This document shows, piece after piece, positions 1 through 11,232 of a stretch of 64,000 nucleotides of DNA. Location of the stretch: NCBI GenBank assembly GCA_947044405.1, contig CAMRHE010000650.1, positions 558,001 through 622,000 on the forward strand, given 5' to 3'. The DNA comes from Leptodactylus fallax. Lineage: Eukaryota; Chordata; Amphibia; Anura; Leptodactylidae. Both the position numbers and the translations under genes were made by a program. The notes below the pieces were generated by a model. It made no database searches, had not been told where the DNA came from, and worked only from the letters and a program-made list of their open reading frames with translations. How positions within the stretch are numbered: the first letter of the stretch is position 1; every line of letters starts with the position of its first letter.

Positions 1-718
1 GGTCCAGGGGTACCGCACGACTTTCAGCCCAAGAGGCTGACACAGCCCTAGTTGAGTGGGCTGTAAAGAATTCAGGTGGAGTTAACTCCTGAGCAGAAAA
101 AAGAAGTTTTAATCGCTTCCTTGGTCCATCTAGATAAGGTAGGTTAGGAAGCTCTGAGACCTTTGTCTCTACCAGATATATTAATAAGGAGATTCTCAGA
201 TTTCCTGAAAGGTCATGTACGTAGAAGGTAGGTCTGAAGACACCTTACTACATCCAGTGTGTGAAGTCTACCCTCTTCTTCAGAGGAAGGAGCTGGAAAA
301 AACACTGGTAAGGAAACCATCTGGTTGATATTGGCACGAGAAGGCACCTTAGGGTTAAAGCCAGAAAGAAATATGAGCTGGACCCTATCCGCAAGAACGA
401 AGTATATGGTTCCTCGGAAGAAAAAGCCTGGAGCTCACCTACTCTCTTTGCTGAAGTGATGGCTAACAAAAAGGTGGTTTTAAAGGCTAAATATTTAAGA
501 TCCACGTCCTCTAGCGGCTCAAATGGAGGACCACAAAGACCCGAGAGAACTGTAGCAAAATCCCACTGGGGAACAGGAGTTGAAACCACTGGTTTACGTC
601 TCATAGCACCCTTAAGGAACCTAGAAATTAAGGAATTCTGAGACAATCATCTGCCTAAACAGGCAGATAGGGCTGAAACCTGTACTTTGAGTGTGGCAGG
701 GGAAAGGCCCTTATCCAA
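1..718 (-). mobile_element. DIRS retrotransposon, tyrosine recombinase portion (degenerate)
   Basis: On the minus strand the segment reads as the tyrosine recombinase of a DIRS element, the enzyme that inserts the circular cDNA. Visible are LSPATLKVQVSALSA just inside the right edge, PPFEPLEDVDLKYL, a catalytic-arginine block SAKRVGELQA (about 390-420), and near the window edge (about 30-75) an AHSTRAVSASWAE block carrying the H-x-x-R catalytic pair. The reading frame is broken several times, so this is a dead copy. It belongs to the same element as the DIRS RT and gag pieces at 4644-6340; a Copia element now separates them. The element runs off the window at base 1. Confidence 0.85.
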
Positions 719-934
719 GGGCCACTCTCCCTCCTTTATATATTTAGGAACAGTCTTACTTCTGTACAGGAGATGTCTCTGTGGAAGCTTCCTTATGTCG
801 ATCTTTGCATCTGATGCACTGTCTTCCGTTCTGGACTTCACTCTGCCTGGGCCGCTTCTGTTTACTGGGGTTCATCCGGTTACTGAGGCTTCATTTGATC
901 ACTGGAGATTCATTTGATCACTGGGCCCATAACC
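719..934 (-). repeat. Second copy of Copia primer-binding site and leader
   Basis: This stretch repeats, with few differences, the leader that lies between the 5' LTR and the gag start at 4137-4343. It includes the 14-nt primer site at 921-934. It should not occur downstream of a 3' LTR in a single provirus. It ends where gag would begin (the ATGGCC of the right copy reads GTGGCC here) and then abuts DIRS sequence. Confidence 0.85.
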
Positions 935-1238
935 TGTTGCAGAGTGCGATTGCTGGATGTGGCAGAGTCAAAATCAGATAGACAGTTGTATATAACAGAA
1001 AACAAACTTTAGTGAAACATGAGTGCAGTAAGAGAAGATCACCTCACACGGTGAATAACAGATCTAGTTCAGCACGCACACTAACAAAAAAGAATGTGTA
1101 TATCAACCAGCATCAAAACAACAGTACAGAGTGTCTACAGATAAACATTTAGTAACAGCTACATCTAGTGTCATAAATGTGAACTGCAGTCAATCCAGCA
1201 AACATAGAGACAAAACTTGCTGTTGTATATCTCCAACA
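935..1238 (-). repeat. Copia 3' LTR
   Basis: About 304 bp, nearly identical to 4344-4643. Read on the minus strand it starts TGTTGG right after the purine-rich GGAGAAGGGG and ends CTGCAACA before the primer-site sequence. Confidence 0.85.
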
Positions 1239-1259
1239 CCCCTTCTCCACAGCTAAGGC

Positions 1260-3081
1260 TTAGTCTGTTAGGCCCATCTTCTTTGTAAGCCTCGAGTGTC
1301 TTTCAGTGGTCAGGGGCTTGGTAAGGATATCTGCTGTCATATCCTCAGTCGGGCATTAAAGTAGCTCAAGAAGCCCCTGCTCTTGAAGATCCCTCAGAAA
1401 ATGGTACTTCACATCAATGTGCTTGGTTCTCAAGCTAACTCTTTCCATCTGCGCAAGTGTAAGACATCCTTGATTGTCCTCAAAGATTCTCGTTGGTTTC
1501 ATCTGTGGTTGACCCAAGTCTTTTAATAGTTGTCTCAACCATATGACTTCTTGACTTGCCTGTGCTGCTGCAACATACTCTGCTTCAGTAGATGATAGTG
1601 TAACAGATAGTTGCTTTCTACTAGTCCAACAGATAGCACCTCCTGATAGAAGAAACAGGTACCCACTTGTAGATTTTCTGTCACTGATATCCCCTTCTTG
1701 CTTGAAACAAATCAGAATATCGTCCACATAAATGAGTACATAGATCCACCTGTCTGCCAATTTCTTTGTGTATAAACAGGGGTTTGCTTTATTCCTCTGA
1801 AAGTCCTCATATGTAAGCACTTCATTTATTCTCATATTCCATGCTCTGGCGGCTTGCTTTAGACCATATATACTCCTCTGTAGTTTGCATACTAGGTCTG
1901 GCCTTTGCTCATCTTTGAATCCTGGTGGTTGTTCCATGTAGATATCTTCTGCTAACTCGCCATGTAGAAACGCTGTTTTTACATCAAAGTGTCTTACTTG
2001 CATTTTCCTTATTGCGGCTACTGTCAGCAAAGTTCTTATTGTAGAATGTTTGACTACTGGCGCAAATGTCTCATCATAATCCTCTCCATATTTTTGAGAA
2101 TATCCCTTGGCTACGAGTCTTGCTTTATATCGCTCCACTGTACCATCTGCATTGTATTTTACTTTGAAAGTGCATTTACAATCTATGGCTTTCCTTCCAG
2201 GTGGTAGTTCTGTAAGTGTCCATGCTTTAGTGTCATGCATGGATTTTATCTCTTCCTTTGCAGCCTTTATCCATTTACTGGATTCCCCTTCTGAAAGCTG
2301 AGATATGTCTTCCCAAGTTGCAGGTTCATTAGCACTGGCAGTGCTTGCCTTGTATGAGAGACGTACAGTACATCTGATCATTTCAGTTAGAGTTCTGTTC
2401 TTTCTTTCAGCTACCCCGTTTTGCTCTGGTGTGTAGGGGACTGTCTTTTGATTCTCTATTCCATTCTGCTTTAAGTACTCTTGTATTTTATGTCCTGTGA
2501 ATTCACTTCCATTGTCACTCCAAAATATGAGAGGTTTTCTCCGAAACTTGTTACTTGCCCTTATTACATAGTCCTGTAATTTGTCAAAAAACTTCACTCT
2601 TGTGTTGCATTAGGTAAGTGACTGTGCATCTTGAATAGTCATCTATGAAAGTCATTATGTACCTGTTGCCTCCAGGTGTAGGTGGCTTTAGGGGATCACA
2701 TACATCACTGTGAACTAGATCAAGAGGTCTTGAATCTCTATTGTGACTTACTTTAGGAAGTGTTGCTCTTGTAGCTTTGGATTTGATGCAACATTCACAT
2801 TTAACAATAACTGAACAAGGGGATACTGTTAGATCCTTTGTCAGATTCCTCTTTTGTAGTTCCTGTATGCATTCTGGATGTCTGTGACCTAAACGCCTGT
2901 GCCACACGTGTATACAGTCATTGTGCTTATGTGTGCATAGTCTCACCTGCTCCTTCACTGTGTTGAGGTGATATAGATGATTATCCAACTTGGCACTTGC
3001 TATCATCTGCTTGCCATCTAGGATAGAACACTTGTCACCTTGGAATTTTACAGTTAGTCCTTTGCTTGTCAGATGCTTCAC
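1260..3081 (-). pseudogene. pol: Copia pol remnant: integrase, reverse transcriptase, RNase H
   Basis: The N-terminal part (2584-3081) shows the HHCC-type pre-integrase region (VWHRRLGH, then CECC) and integrase blocks DLVHSDVCDPL and FIDDYSR. After a one-base shift in a T run near 2590 the frame continues with WSDNGSEF and PYTPEQNGVAERKN, completing the D-D-E triad. RT blocks follow: FKVKYNADGT, KARLVAKGYSQ, DVKTAFLHGEL, and the catalytic YVDDILI. RNase H shows SSTEAEYVAA. Two internal deletions are evident: the integrase C-terminus jumps straight to the pre-RT region near 2340, and the RT end jumps to the RNase H connection near 1700. An in-frame stop at about 1356 precedes the usual DILTKPL tail. 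Confidence 0.88.
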
Positions 3082-3195
3082 AGATAAGAGTCCTCCTTCT
3101 AGATCAGGAACATACAGTACATCTTTTACTGGTATTGCTAAATTGTTGCCCGCATCATTGGGGCATACAAGGGTTCCATTCCCATATTCTTCTGC

Positions 3196-4136
3196 TCATA
3201 TTTTACTCCCATCTGCGAGGTAAATAGTCTCTTTGTTATTCAGATCAAGTTCTGTGAAGAAACTTCTATCACTTGTCATGTGACTGGTTGCTCCAGAGTC
3301 AATGCACCAGCCTTGCAATTTATGATTGACTGTCACTTTAAATGTGGCATTCCACTTCCCTTCACTTGAATCAGAAATTGTGGCTTTGACTTTCTGTTTA
3401 TTATAAGAGGGATGCTGCCTCATCTGCTCTGCTTTCCAGATAGTGCAGTCTTTCTTTATGTGTCCTTGTCTGTGGCATCTAAAGCACACTCTGGTTTCCT
3501 TCCTGTGTGACCTTGTTTCTGTAGCTTTAAGAGCTGTCTTGGACTGAGTTTCTCTATAATCATGTGAAAACTCCTTTCTTCGCTGATAATCATCTATGAG
3601 CCTGGTCTTTACAAATGTTAGTGTCAGATCTGTCTCAGGCCGTGTCTCCAGCGCATTGATCAGTGCAGTGTATGTGTCACGTAAACTGCATAATAAAATG
3701 GCTGCAGCGTGACTGTCTGTTATATTCTCACCGACTGATCTGAGTTGTGTGATCACTTCCAGCATGGCATTTATATGCTCCTGCATGTCATGCTCTCTAC
3801 TAAGCCTCATTTTGTAGAGTTTCCTCTGCAGAAACAACTTGCTGTTTAGACTGGATCTCTAATGCAGTCTTTTCAGTACATCCCATATGCCTTTCGCTGT
3901 ATTCTCACTGCGTATGTGAATAAGCTGATCATCTTCTCCTAGTAAGCTTATGGTGGCCCGTGCCCGTCTGTTTTTCCTGTCCCAGCCCTAATAATCATCT
4001 TGTGGTCTCTCTGTAGTGATAACTTCCCACAAGTCATCCCTGGATAATAGCATTTCCACTTTAAATTTCCATAGCTGATAATTGTCATTGTTCAGCTTGG
4101 CCACTGATAGTTTAGGTTCTGAACTACAGGCCATTC
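3196..4136 (-). pseudogene. gag: Copia gag and protease remnant
   Basis: Starts at an ATG immediately after the leader. The N-terminal part has the Copia gag signature around NNDNYQLWKFKVEMLL. A CCHC zinc knuckle, CFRCHRQGHIKKDC, binds RNA, and it is followed by the aspartic protease motif WCIDSGATSHM. Stops fall near 3990 and 3855 in the gag N-terminus and at 3195 after the protease, so no full polyprotein can be made. The frame stays aligned with integrase at 3081, meaning only point stops separate them. Confidence 0.85.
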
Positions 4137-4329
4137 TCCCTCCTTTATATATTTAGGAACAGTCTTACTTCTGTACAGGAGATGTCTCTGTGGAAGCTTC
4201 CTTATGTCGATCTTTGCATCTGATGCACTGTCTTCCGTTCTGGACTTCACTCTGCCTGGGCCGCTTCTGTTTACTGGGGTTTATCCGGTTACTGAGGCTT
4301 CATTTGATCACTGGAGATTCATTTGATCA

Positions 4330-4343
4330 CTGGGCCCATAACC
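4330..4343 (-). other. Copia primer-binding site (initiator tRNA-Met, internal)
   Basis: The + strand reads CTGGGCCCATAACC, which is the anticodon arm of vertebrate initiator tRNA-Met. The minus strand would therefore pair with an internal half of that tRNA, the priming mode known from Drosophila copia. It sits directly after the 5' LTR. The same 14 nt recur at 921-934. Confidence 0.8.
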
Positions 4344-4643
4344 TGTTGCAGAGTGCGATTGCTGGATGTGGCAGAGTCAAAACCAGATAGACATTTGTAT
4401 ATAACAGGAACAAACTTTAGTGAAACATGAATGCAGTAAGAGAAGATCACCTCACATGGTGAATAACAAATCTAGTTCAGCATACACACTAACAAAAAAG
4501 GATGTGTATATCAACCAGCATCAAAACAACACAAGTACAGAGTGTCTACAGATAAACATTTAGTAACAGCTACATCTAGTGTCATAAATGTGAACTGCAG
4601 TCAATCCAGCAAATATAGAGACAAAGCTGGTATATCTCCAACA
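4344..4643 (-). repeat. Copia 5' LTR
   Basis: 300 bp, TGTTGG...CAACA on the minus strand, matching 935-1238 with a few substitutions and a small indel near the outer end. It abuts DIRS reverse transcriptase sequence at 4644. Confidence 0.87.
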
Positions 4644-6340
4644 TTATTAGCCAGTCCTCCAAGGATGGCACTATGAATAGACCTTGAAGTCTCCTGAGTG
4701 CAGCTGCTACTGGAGCCACCCCCTTTGTTGAAGGTGTGGGGAGCTAAGGGGATGCCGAAAGGTAGAGCCGCAAACTGAAGATGCTTTTTGTGGCTGGAAA
4801 CTGAGACAGCAATTCTGAGATTCCTTTTGTGCGGAAATTAAAACTGGAATGTGTAGATAGGCATCCTTTAGGTCTAGGGTGACAATGACGTCACCCTGCT
4901 GTAGAAAGGATGTGACAGATTTCATGGTCTCCATACGAAAAATACTTTATCCCTATGAAGAGATCCAGTTATCTTAGATCTATAATCATCCTCTAGTTGC
5001 CTGTTGATTTTAGCACCAGAAAAATTGGATAAACACAGTTTAAACAGTGAATCCTTCTTCTGAGGGGGGAACCTCTTCCAAGGCCCCCTTGTAGATATAA
5101 TCGCGAATGGAACTTACCAGTATAAGCTGCCGAGCCACAGGAAGGGAGTGGGTCATAATGAATCTTGAGTCTTGAGCGGATGAAGAAAATCGATCGCATA
5201 TCTCTGCTGTACTACTTGCAAGACCCAAGGGTCTTGAATATTCTCCTGCCAGAAGGTAAAAAATTCGGAGAGTCGTCCCCCAACCGGAGTCTCTGCCACA
5301 GGAAGAAAACAGCTGGCGTCAAAACTTCCTTCCAGAACCCCTAGACTGGTATCTAGGACACCTCTGGCATTGAGGTCTAGACTGAGGCTGATTACCTCTG
5401 CCCCGGCCAGGAGGTCTTGATCTATCTCTAAAAGATTGAGATAGACACTTACCCTTCTTGTTGGCTAGACCCTCCATGATTTCATCCAGGTCTCTGCCAA
5501 AATGTTTACCTGGCTCAAAAGGCGGGGAACATAAGTTATACTTGGAGGAATTATCAACTCTCCAGGGTTTTAACCATAATGGCCTTCTAGCTGCCGTGGA
5601 GAGGGCCACAGACTTTGCGGCCAGCTTAAACTGATGTTGGGAGGCTACAGACAAGGAGCCTGACCTCAAGAATGATAAGATGTCATCTCTGGAGACTTCA
5701 GAATCGATGTCCCTCTCTAGTTGGGCTAGATCTGAGTGCAACTTGTTTGATACCTCATTAGAGGCAATGGCCACCAAGGTCTGAGCAGAGGCTGCAGAAT
5801 AAGCCTCTCTCAGGGTGCCCTCTATGCACCTATCCATAGGGTCCTGGAGGTTGGAGCCATCATCCGCCGGGACAATTTGGCTACTGCCATATCGATTTTA
5901 GGTGGGGGACCCAATCGATCCAGCTGGGATTCCACAATAGGAAATAAGACCTTAAACCTCCTGGATAAAACAGTGGCTCTTTCCACTCCAATAGCATGAG
6001 CTTATCATTGTCTCGTCCACTTGGAAGGTCCTAGGCCCACTATTGGTGAAACTGAAGGCTTCCCTGTCAACATCTCGGTCCCTTGACCGGATGGACTTCA
6101 GCAGCCTATTTATCTTCTCTAGAGGAAAGAGAGATCTGCTGGAATTCTCTAAGGTATCTTCATCCGATGAGAGTGTCTCAATCAATCACCTGGAAGTCCT
6201 CTTAGGGACTAGAGAAAGAATATGTCTCTCAGATCAGGAATTTTCTGAAATTTGAGAAATGGAGTCCTGGCTCACCTTCATGGAATCTTGCATGTACTTA
6301 TCTTGACCCATACAACAATGTCTCGTATAGACGGTTCATC
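4644..6340 (-). pseudogene. DIRS gag and reverse transcriptase remnant
   Basis: Minus strand. Gag comes first (about 6300-5319); its C-terminal block around LWLKPWRVDNSSKYN and a basic RG-rich tail (5319-5837) match DIRS ORF1. RT follows: a GGRLSEFF-type entry near 5260, WVLQVVQQRYAIDF near 5200, and DLKDAYLHIPV near 4880. The last RT block before the junction is a degenerate catalytic box (SLEDW where DIRS has YLDD/YLDDW) at about 4655. The remaining RT, RNase H and methyltransferase-like part, and the first half of the recombinase, are missing; the Copia element sits in that gap. Several stops and shifts make it non-functional. Confidence 0.82.
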
Positions 6341-6429
6341 AGAAGGGGATACACTTGCACTGACAGCAGCAAGTAATTGCATCCGGTAACAGTGTGTTAT
6401 AGTCCAAACAAGCTAAGCTTTTTTTTTTC

Positions 6430-6526
6430 TCAAACTCCTTGCAGGTTTTACTCTTGGTAGGATGTGAATCCAGAACTCTAGTACTGCAAGGCTGCAGTGC
6501 TAACCACTGAGCCACTGTGCTGCCAG
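6430..6526 (-). mobile_element. tRNA-derived SINE fragment
   Basis: The minus strand reads ggcagcacagtggctcagtg, then a B-box-like 'ggattcacatcc'. This is the tRNA-like head of a SINE family seen more completely at 16901-17150. Only the head and a little of the body remain. Confidence 0.65.
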
Positions 6527-6544
6527 AGTTGCAGCAGCACGAAC

Positions 6545-7490
6545 AGTAATCCAAGTGGAGTACTGAGGCCTTCCTCATTAAGAGACAAGCCATCTCTTGC
6601 AGTGAGATGAAGGCTTTTATATGAGGGGAGGAGGAATGAGCAAGTAGTGCACCCGAAAAATACCTACCCCCGCAAATTTTGCAAACCTTAATTCCTTGTA
6701 CACAGAATTAAGCTAAAACCTAAAATATACAGACTGATGCCAGAAAAGAGGCTCAGCAAATATAACCTTGCAAAAGGAGGAAAAACTAAGTTTCAAAAAG
6801 TCCGTCCGAGAATTCAGTCCCCGGAAAACTGGAACACAAACAAAGGCATACTATTTTTGGCATAGGACTTACTGCTTCTGCAGGTTATTGGGATCCCTGT
6901 CTTATCTGCTCTCCCTGTCTCCTTGATCTTTATGTTAATTTTTATTAAATCTCAATTATCTCAAATTAAATTTATCTTTATTTTATACCATTAAAAGTTA
7001 TGTTTTAACTTTGATCCTCTTTTGTATTGAATCGATTGATTGGAATTTTCTGTGAGCTATGGAATAAATTATGCTATGAACTTTTAACATATGCTATAAT
7101 AATAATTGTTAATATGTTATGTAAAGCAAGGACATTGCCATAGTGAGTACATATGTAATAGTTACACCACCTCGATGTCAGAAGAGACTCAAAGGCACCA
7201 TTGTTATAAATAGCACATAAATCTCAAACAGAGATACTTGCACTGACATATCAAAAGAGATCAAAGTGTTGTGAGAAGAATCTGCGGGCCACCTTCCACC
7301 ATGAACCCCTTAACAAATGTCTAACCTGCCATTGCCATAAGGGACTCAAAGGTACCATTGTTATACATAGCACATGATAAGACCCACTATTATTTTGCAT
7401 TAGGGTCCAGGATCTTCAAGTTACACCTCTGTTATAAAGACAAAATTAAATAGTGAACATGTGAACATTTCATTTAATGTATATTTAACC
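6545..7490. other. A/T-rich stretch, nothing recognised
   Basis: No long open frame. It holds short direct repeats (for example two versions of 'gactcaaaggtaccattgttata' cut short here, near 7190 and 7345), suggesting a small degraded interspersed repeat. I see no gene. Confidence 0.5.
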
Positions 7491-7710
7491 CCTTAAGGAC
7501 CCAGCCCAAAAGTGCGTTAAGGACCAGGCCTCGTTTTTCAAAACTGACATGTGTCACTTTATATGGCAATAACTTTGAGACGTCTTAACTTACACAAGTG
7601 ATTTTGAGACTGTTTTTTCGTGACACATTGTACTTCATGTTAGTGGTAAACACTAATGAATATTTTTGTATTTATTTATAAAAAAAATAGGAAATTTGAT
7701 GGAAATTTGG

Positions 7711-7741
<31 letters not shown>

Positions 7742-9663
7742 GCAATTTTCAAAATGTAAAATGCACTGCTTTTCAGACAGATAGTCATACCACCCAAATA
7801 CATTAATACATATTATCTACCATATCTCTGCTATATATTAGTATCATCTTTCAATCGTCCTGTAATTTATTTTGGATGTTAGAAGGCTTACAAGTGTGAT
7901 AGCGATTTTGCAGATTTACAAGAAAATTTCCCAAACTAAATTTTTTTAGGGACCACTTCAGTTCTGAAGAGGATTATAAAGGCCTATATATTAGAAACCC
8001 CCATAAATCACCCCATTTTCAAAACTGCACCCCTCAAATAATTCAAAATAACATTTGGGAAGTTTGTTAACCCTTTAAGCATTTCACTGGAATTAAAACA
8101 ATATGGAGGTGAAATTTAGACATTTAATTTTTTCCCACTAATTCCTTAATTTAGCCCTAAAATTAACACATTCACAAAGGGTTAAAGGAGAAAATGCATC
8201 TCACAGTTTGTTATGCAATTTCTCCCGAGCACGGAAATACCCCACAAGTGGGTGTAAACCGATGTTTGGGCATTCGGCAGTGCACAGAAGGAAAGGAGCG
8301 AGACTGGGCGTCTGAAAAGCAGATTTTGCTGGAATAGTTTTCAGGTGCCATGTCTCATTTGCAAAGCCCCTAGAGTACCAATACAATGGAAAACCCCTAA
8401 AAGTGACCCCATTTTGGAAACTACACCCCTCACAGAATTCATATAGGGGTATAGTGAGCATTTTGACCTTACAGCCGTTTCACAGATTTTGCTAACACTG
8501 GGATGTATAAATGAAACATTACTAAAATGTCACTTTATCCTCAAAGTTTTCATTTTCACAAGGGGTTAAAGGAGAAAAAGCACCCCGCAGTTTGCAAAAC
8601 AATTGCTCCTGAACACGGCAATACCCCATATGTGGTCATAATCTGCTGTATGGGTACATGGCAGGGCTCAGAATGATAAGAGCGCTATTTGGCTTTTGGA
8701 GAACAGATTTTGCTGGAATAGTTTTCAGGTGCCATGTCGCATTTGCAGAGCCCCCAAAGTACTAATACAGTGGAAACCTCCTAAAAGTGACCCCATTTTG
8801 GAAACTACACCCCTCACAGAACATATCAAGGGGTATAGTGAGCATTTTGACCCTACAGCTGTTTCACAGATTTTATTAATATTGGGACATTAAAATGAAA
8901 AATTACTTTTTTTCCAATAAACCGTTAATTTAGCCCCAAATTTTTCATTTTTACAAGAGGACAAAGGAGAAAAAGCAGCCCAAAGTTCGTTACACAATTT
9001 CTCCTGAACACAGAAATACCCCATATGTGGTTGTAATCTGCTGCATGGGTAAATGGCAGGGCTCAAAATGGAAAGAGCGCTATTTAGCTTTTGGAGGGCA
9101 AATTTTGCTGGAATAGTTTTCAGGTGCCATGTCGCAATTGCAGAGCCCCTAAAGTACCAATACAATACAAACCCCCAAAAAGTGACATCATTTTGAAAAC
9201 TACACCCCTCATAGAATTTATCTAGGTGTATAGTGAGCATTTTGACCTCACAGCTGTTTCACAGATTTTATTGACTTAGGGATGTAAAAATGAAAAATTA
9301 CTTTTTTCCAATAAACCATCCATTTAGTGACATATTTTTAATTTTTGCAAGTGGTTAAAGAAGAAAAAAAAAAAAACAGTTTGTTACACAATTTCTTCTG
9401 AACACAGAAATGCCCCATATGTGGTCATAAACTGCTGTAGGGGTACATGGTGGGGCTCAGAATGGAAAGAGCGCTATTTGGCTTTTGGAGGGCAGATTTT
9501 GCTGGAATAGTTTTTGAGTGCCATGCCGCATTTGCAGAGCCCCTAAAGTACCAATACAATGGAAACCTCTCAAAAGTGACCCATTTTAGAAACTACACCC
9601 CTCAAGGAATGTATCAAGGGGTATTATCATTTTGAGCCTAAAAATGCTTCCCAAAAATTAATG
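7491..9663. repeat. Anuran interspersed repeat with ~390-bp tandem array
   Basis: Starts with 'aaccccttaaggaccca', the edge motif of a repeat common in frog genomes, with an A run near 7710-7740. From about 8010 the motif 'accccattttggaaactaca' recurs at 8010, 8403, 8787, 9182 and 9576, a period of 384-395 bp. Each unit also has 'cagattttgctggaatagtt' and a 'ccccatatgtgg' block. Units differ at 10-20% of positions by eye, so the array is old. Open frames here are repeat artefacts. Confidence 0.75.
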
Positions 9664-9665
9664 TA

Positions 9666-11230
9666 CAGTCATGGCCAAAAGTTTTGAGAATGATACAAAT
9701 ATTAATTTTTACAAAGTCTACTGCTTCAGTTTTTCTAATGGCAATTTGCATATACTCCAGAATGTTATAAAGAGTGATCAGCTTAACAGCAATTACTTGC
9801 AAAGTCAATAATTGCCTAGAAAATTAACTTTATCCCCCAAAACACATTTCAACATCATTGCAGCCCTGCCTTAAAAGGACCACCTAACATCGTTTCAGTG
9901 ATTGCTCCATTAACACAGGTGTGGGTGTTGATGAGGACAGGGCTGGAGATCAATCTGTCATGATTAAGTAAGAATGACACCACTGGACACTTTAAAAGGA
10001 GGCTGGTGCTTGCCATCATTGTTTCTCTTCTGTTAACCATGGTTATCTCTAAAGAAACACATGCAGTCATCATTGTACTGCACAAAAATGGCCTAACTGG
10101 GAAGAGTATTGCAGCTAGAAAGATTGCACCTCAGTCAACAATCTATCGCATCATCAAGAACTTCAAGGAGAGAGGTTCCATTGGTGCCAAAAAGGCTCCA
10201 GGGCGCCCAAGAAAGACCAGCAAGCGGCAGGACCGTCTCTTAAAAGTGTTTCAGCTGCGGGATCGGGCTACCAGCAGTGCAGAGCTTGCTGAGGAATGGC
10301 AGCAGGCAGGTGTGAGTGCATCTGCACGCACTGTGAGGCGGAGACTCTTGGAGAAAGGCCTGGTCTCAAGGAGGGCAGCAAAGAAGCCACTTCTCTCCAG
10401 AAAAAAACATCAGGGACAGACTGATATTCTGCAAAAGGTACAGGGAGTGGACTGCTGAGGACTGGGGTAAAGTCTTTTTCTCTGATGAAGCCCCTTTTCG
10501 ATTGTTTGGAACATCTGGAAAACAGCTTATTCGGAGAAGAAGAGGTGAGCGCTACCACCAGTCTTGTCTCATGCCAACTGTAAAGCATCCTGAAACCATT
10601 CATGTGTGGGGTTGCTTCTCAGCCAAGGGAATCGGCTCTCTCACAGTCTTGCCTAAAAACACAGCCATGAATAAAGAATGGTACCACAATGTCCTCCAAG
10701 AGCAACTTCTCCCAACCGTCCAAGAGCAGTTTGGCGCTCAACAATGCCTTTTCCAGCATGATGGAGCACCTTGCCATAAAGCAAAGGTGATAACTAAATG
10801 GCTCAGGGAACAAAACATAGAGATTTTGGGTCCATGGCCTGGAAACTCCCCAGATCTTAATCCCATTGAGAACTTGTGGTCAATCATCAAGAGACGGGTG
10901 GACAAACAAAAACCAACAAATTCAGACAAAATGAAAGCATTGATTCTGCAAGAATGGACTGCTATCAGTCAGGATTTGGTCCAGAAGTTGATTGAGAGCA
11001 TGCCAGGGAGAATTGCAGAGGTCCTGAAGAAGAAGGGTCAACACTGCAAATATTGACTTGCTGCATTAACTCATTCTAACTGTCAATATAAGCTTCTGTT
11101 ACTCATAATATGAATGCAATTATATTTCTGTATGTGATAAAAACATCTGACAAACACACATAAAAACCAGAGGGCAGCAGATCATGTGAAAATATATTTG
11201 TGTCATTCTCAAAACTTTTGGCCATGACTG
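9666..11230 (+). mobile_element. Tc1-type transposon, DD35E, nearly full length
   Basis: 1565 bp with terminal inverted repeats starting CAGTCATGGCCAAAAGTTTT and a TA target duplication at 9664-9665 and 11231-11232. It lies inside the 390-bp repeat array, which resumes on the other side. Both ends are present and a single transposase gene fills the middle. Confidence 0.92.
10039..11056 (+). pseudogene. Tc1-type transposase, one frameshift
   Basis: Cut-and-paste transposase. The first half (10039 to about 10400) has the paired-like helix-turn-helix DNA-binding region and the GRPRK-type linker (APGRPRKTS). The catalytic half has aspartates in VFFSDEAPF and QHDGAPCH, and the glutamate in [11 protein letters not shown] count 35 residues between the second aspartate and the glutamate, i.e. 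DD35E rather than the usual DD34E. The frame shifts once, in a run of seven A at 10401-10407; the downstream frame then reads without stops to 11056. I chose the ATG at 10039 because it precedes the conserved KETHAVIIVLHKNG helix. The single lesion implies recent decay. Confidence 0.88.
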
Positions 11231-11232
11231 TA

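Larger units (their letters stand above)
719..4643 (-). mobile_element. Copia-superfamily LTR retrotransposon with a second partial leader
   Basis: A minus-strand Ty1/Copia element. Order from its 5' end: LTR (4643-4344), primer-binding site, leader, gag, protease, integrase, RT, RNase H, 3' LTR (1238-935), and then, unusually, another copy of primer site plus leader (934-719). Integrase lies before RT, as is diagnostic for Copia. LTRs begin TGTTGGAGATATA and end CTGCAACA. A purine run ends directly against the 3' LTR, as expected for a polypurine tract. Coding parts carry stops, frameshifts and internal deletions, so the copy is not autonomous. No target-site duplication is visible because the left end is a truncated tandem copy. 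Confidence 0.88.

Noticed and set aside
921..934. tRNA-Met-like sequence
   Set aside because: Only the anticodon arm is present and it abuts an LTR; it is a Copia primer-binding site, repeated at 4330-4343.
8200..9240. Minus-strand frames of 86 and 116 codons with similar sequences
   Set aside because: They are the same reading frame in successive units of the 390-bp array, with no domain.
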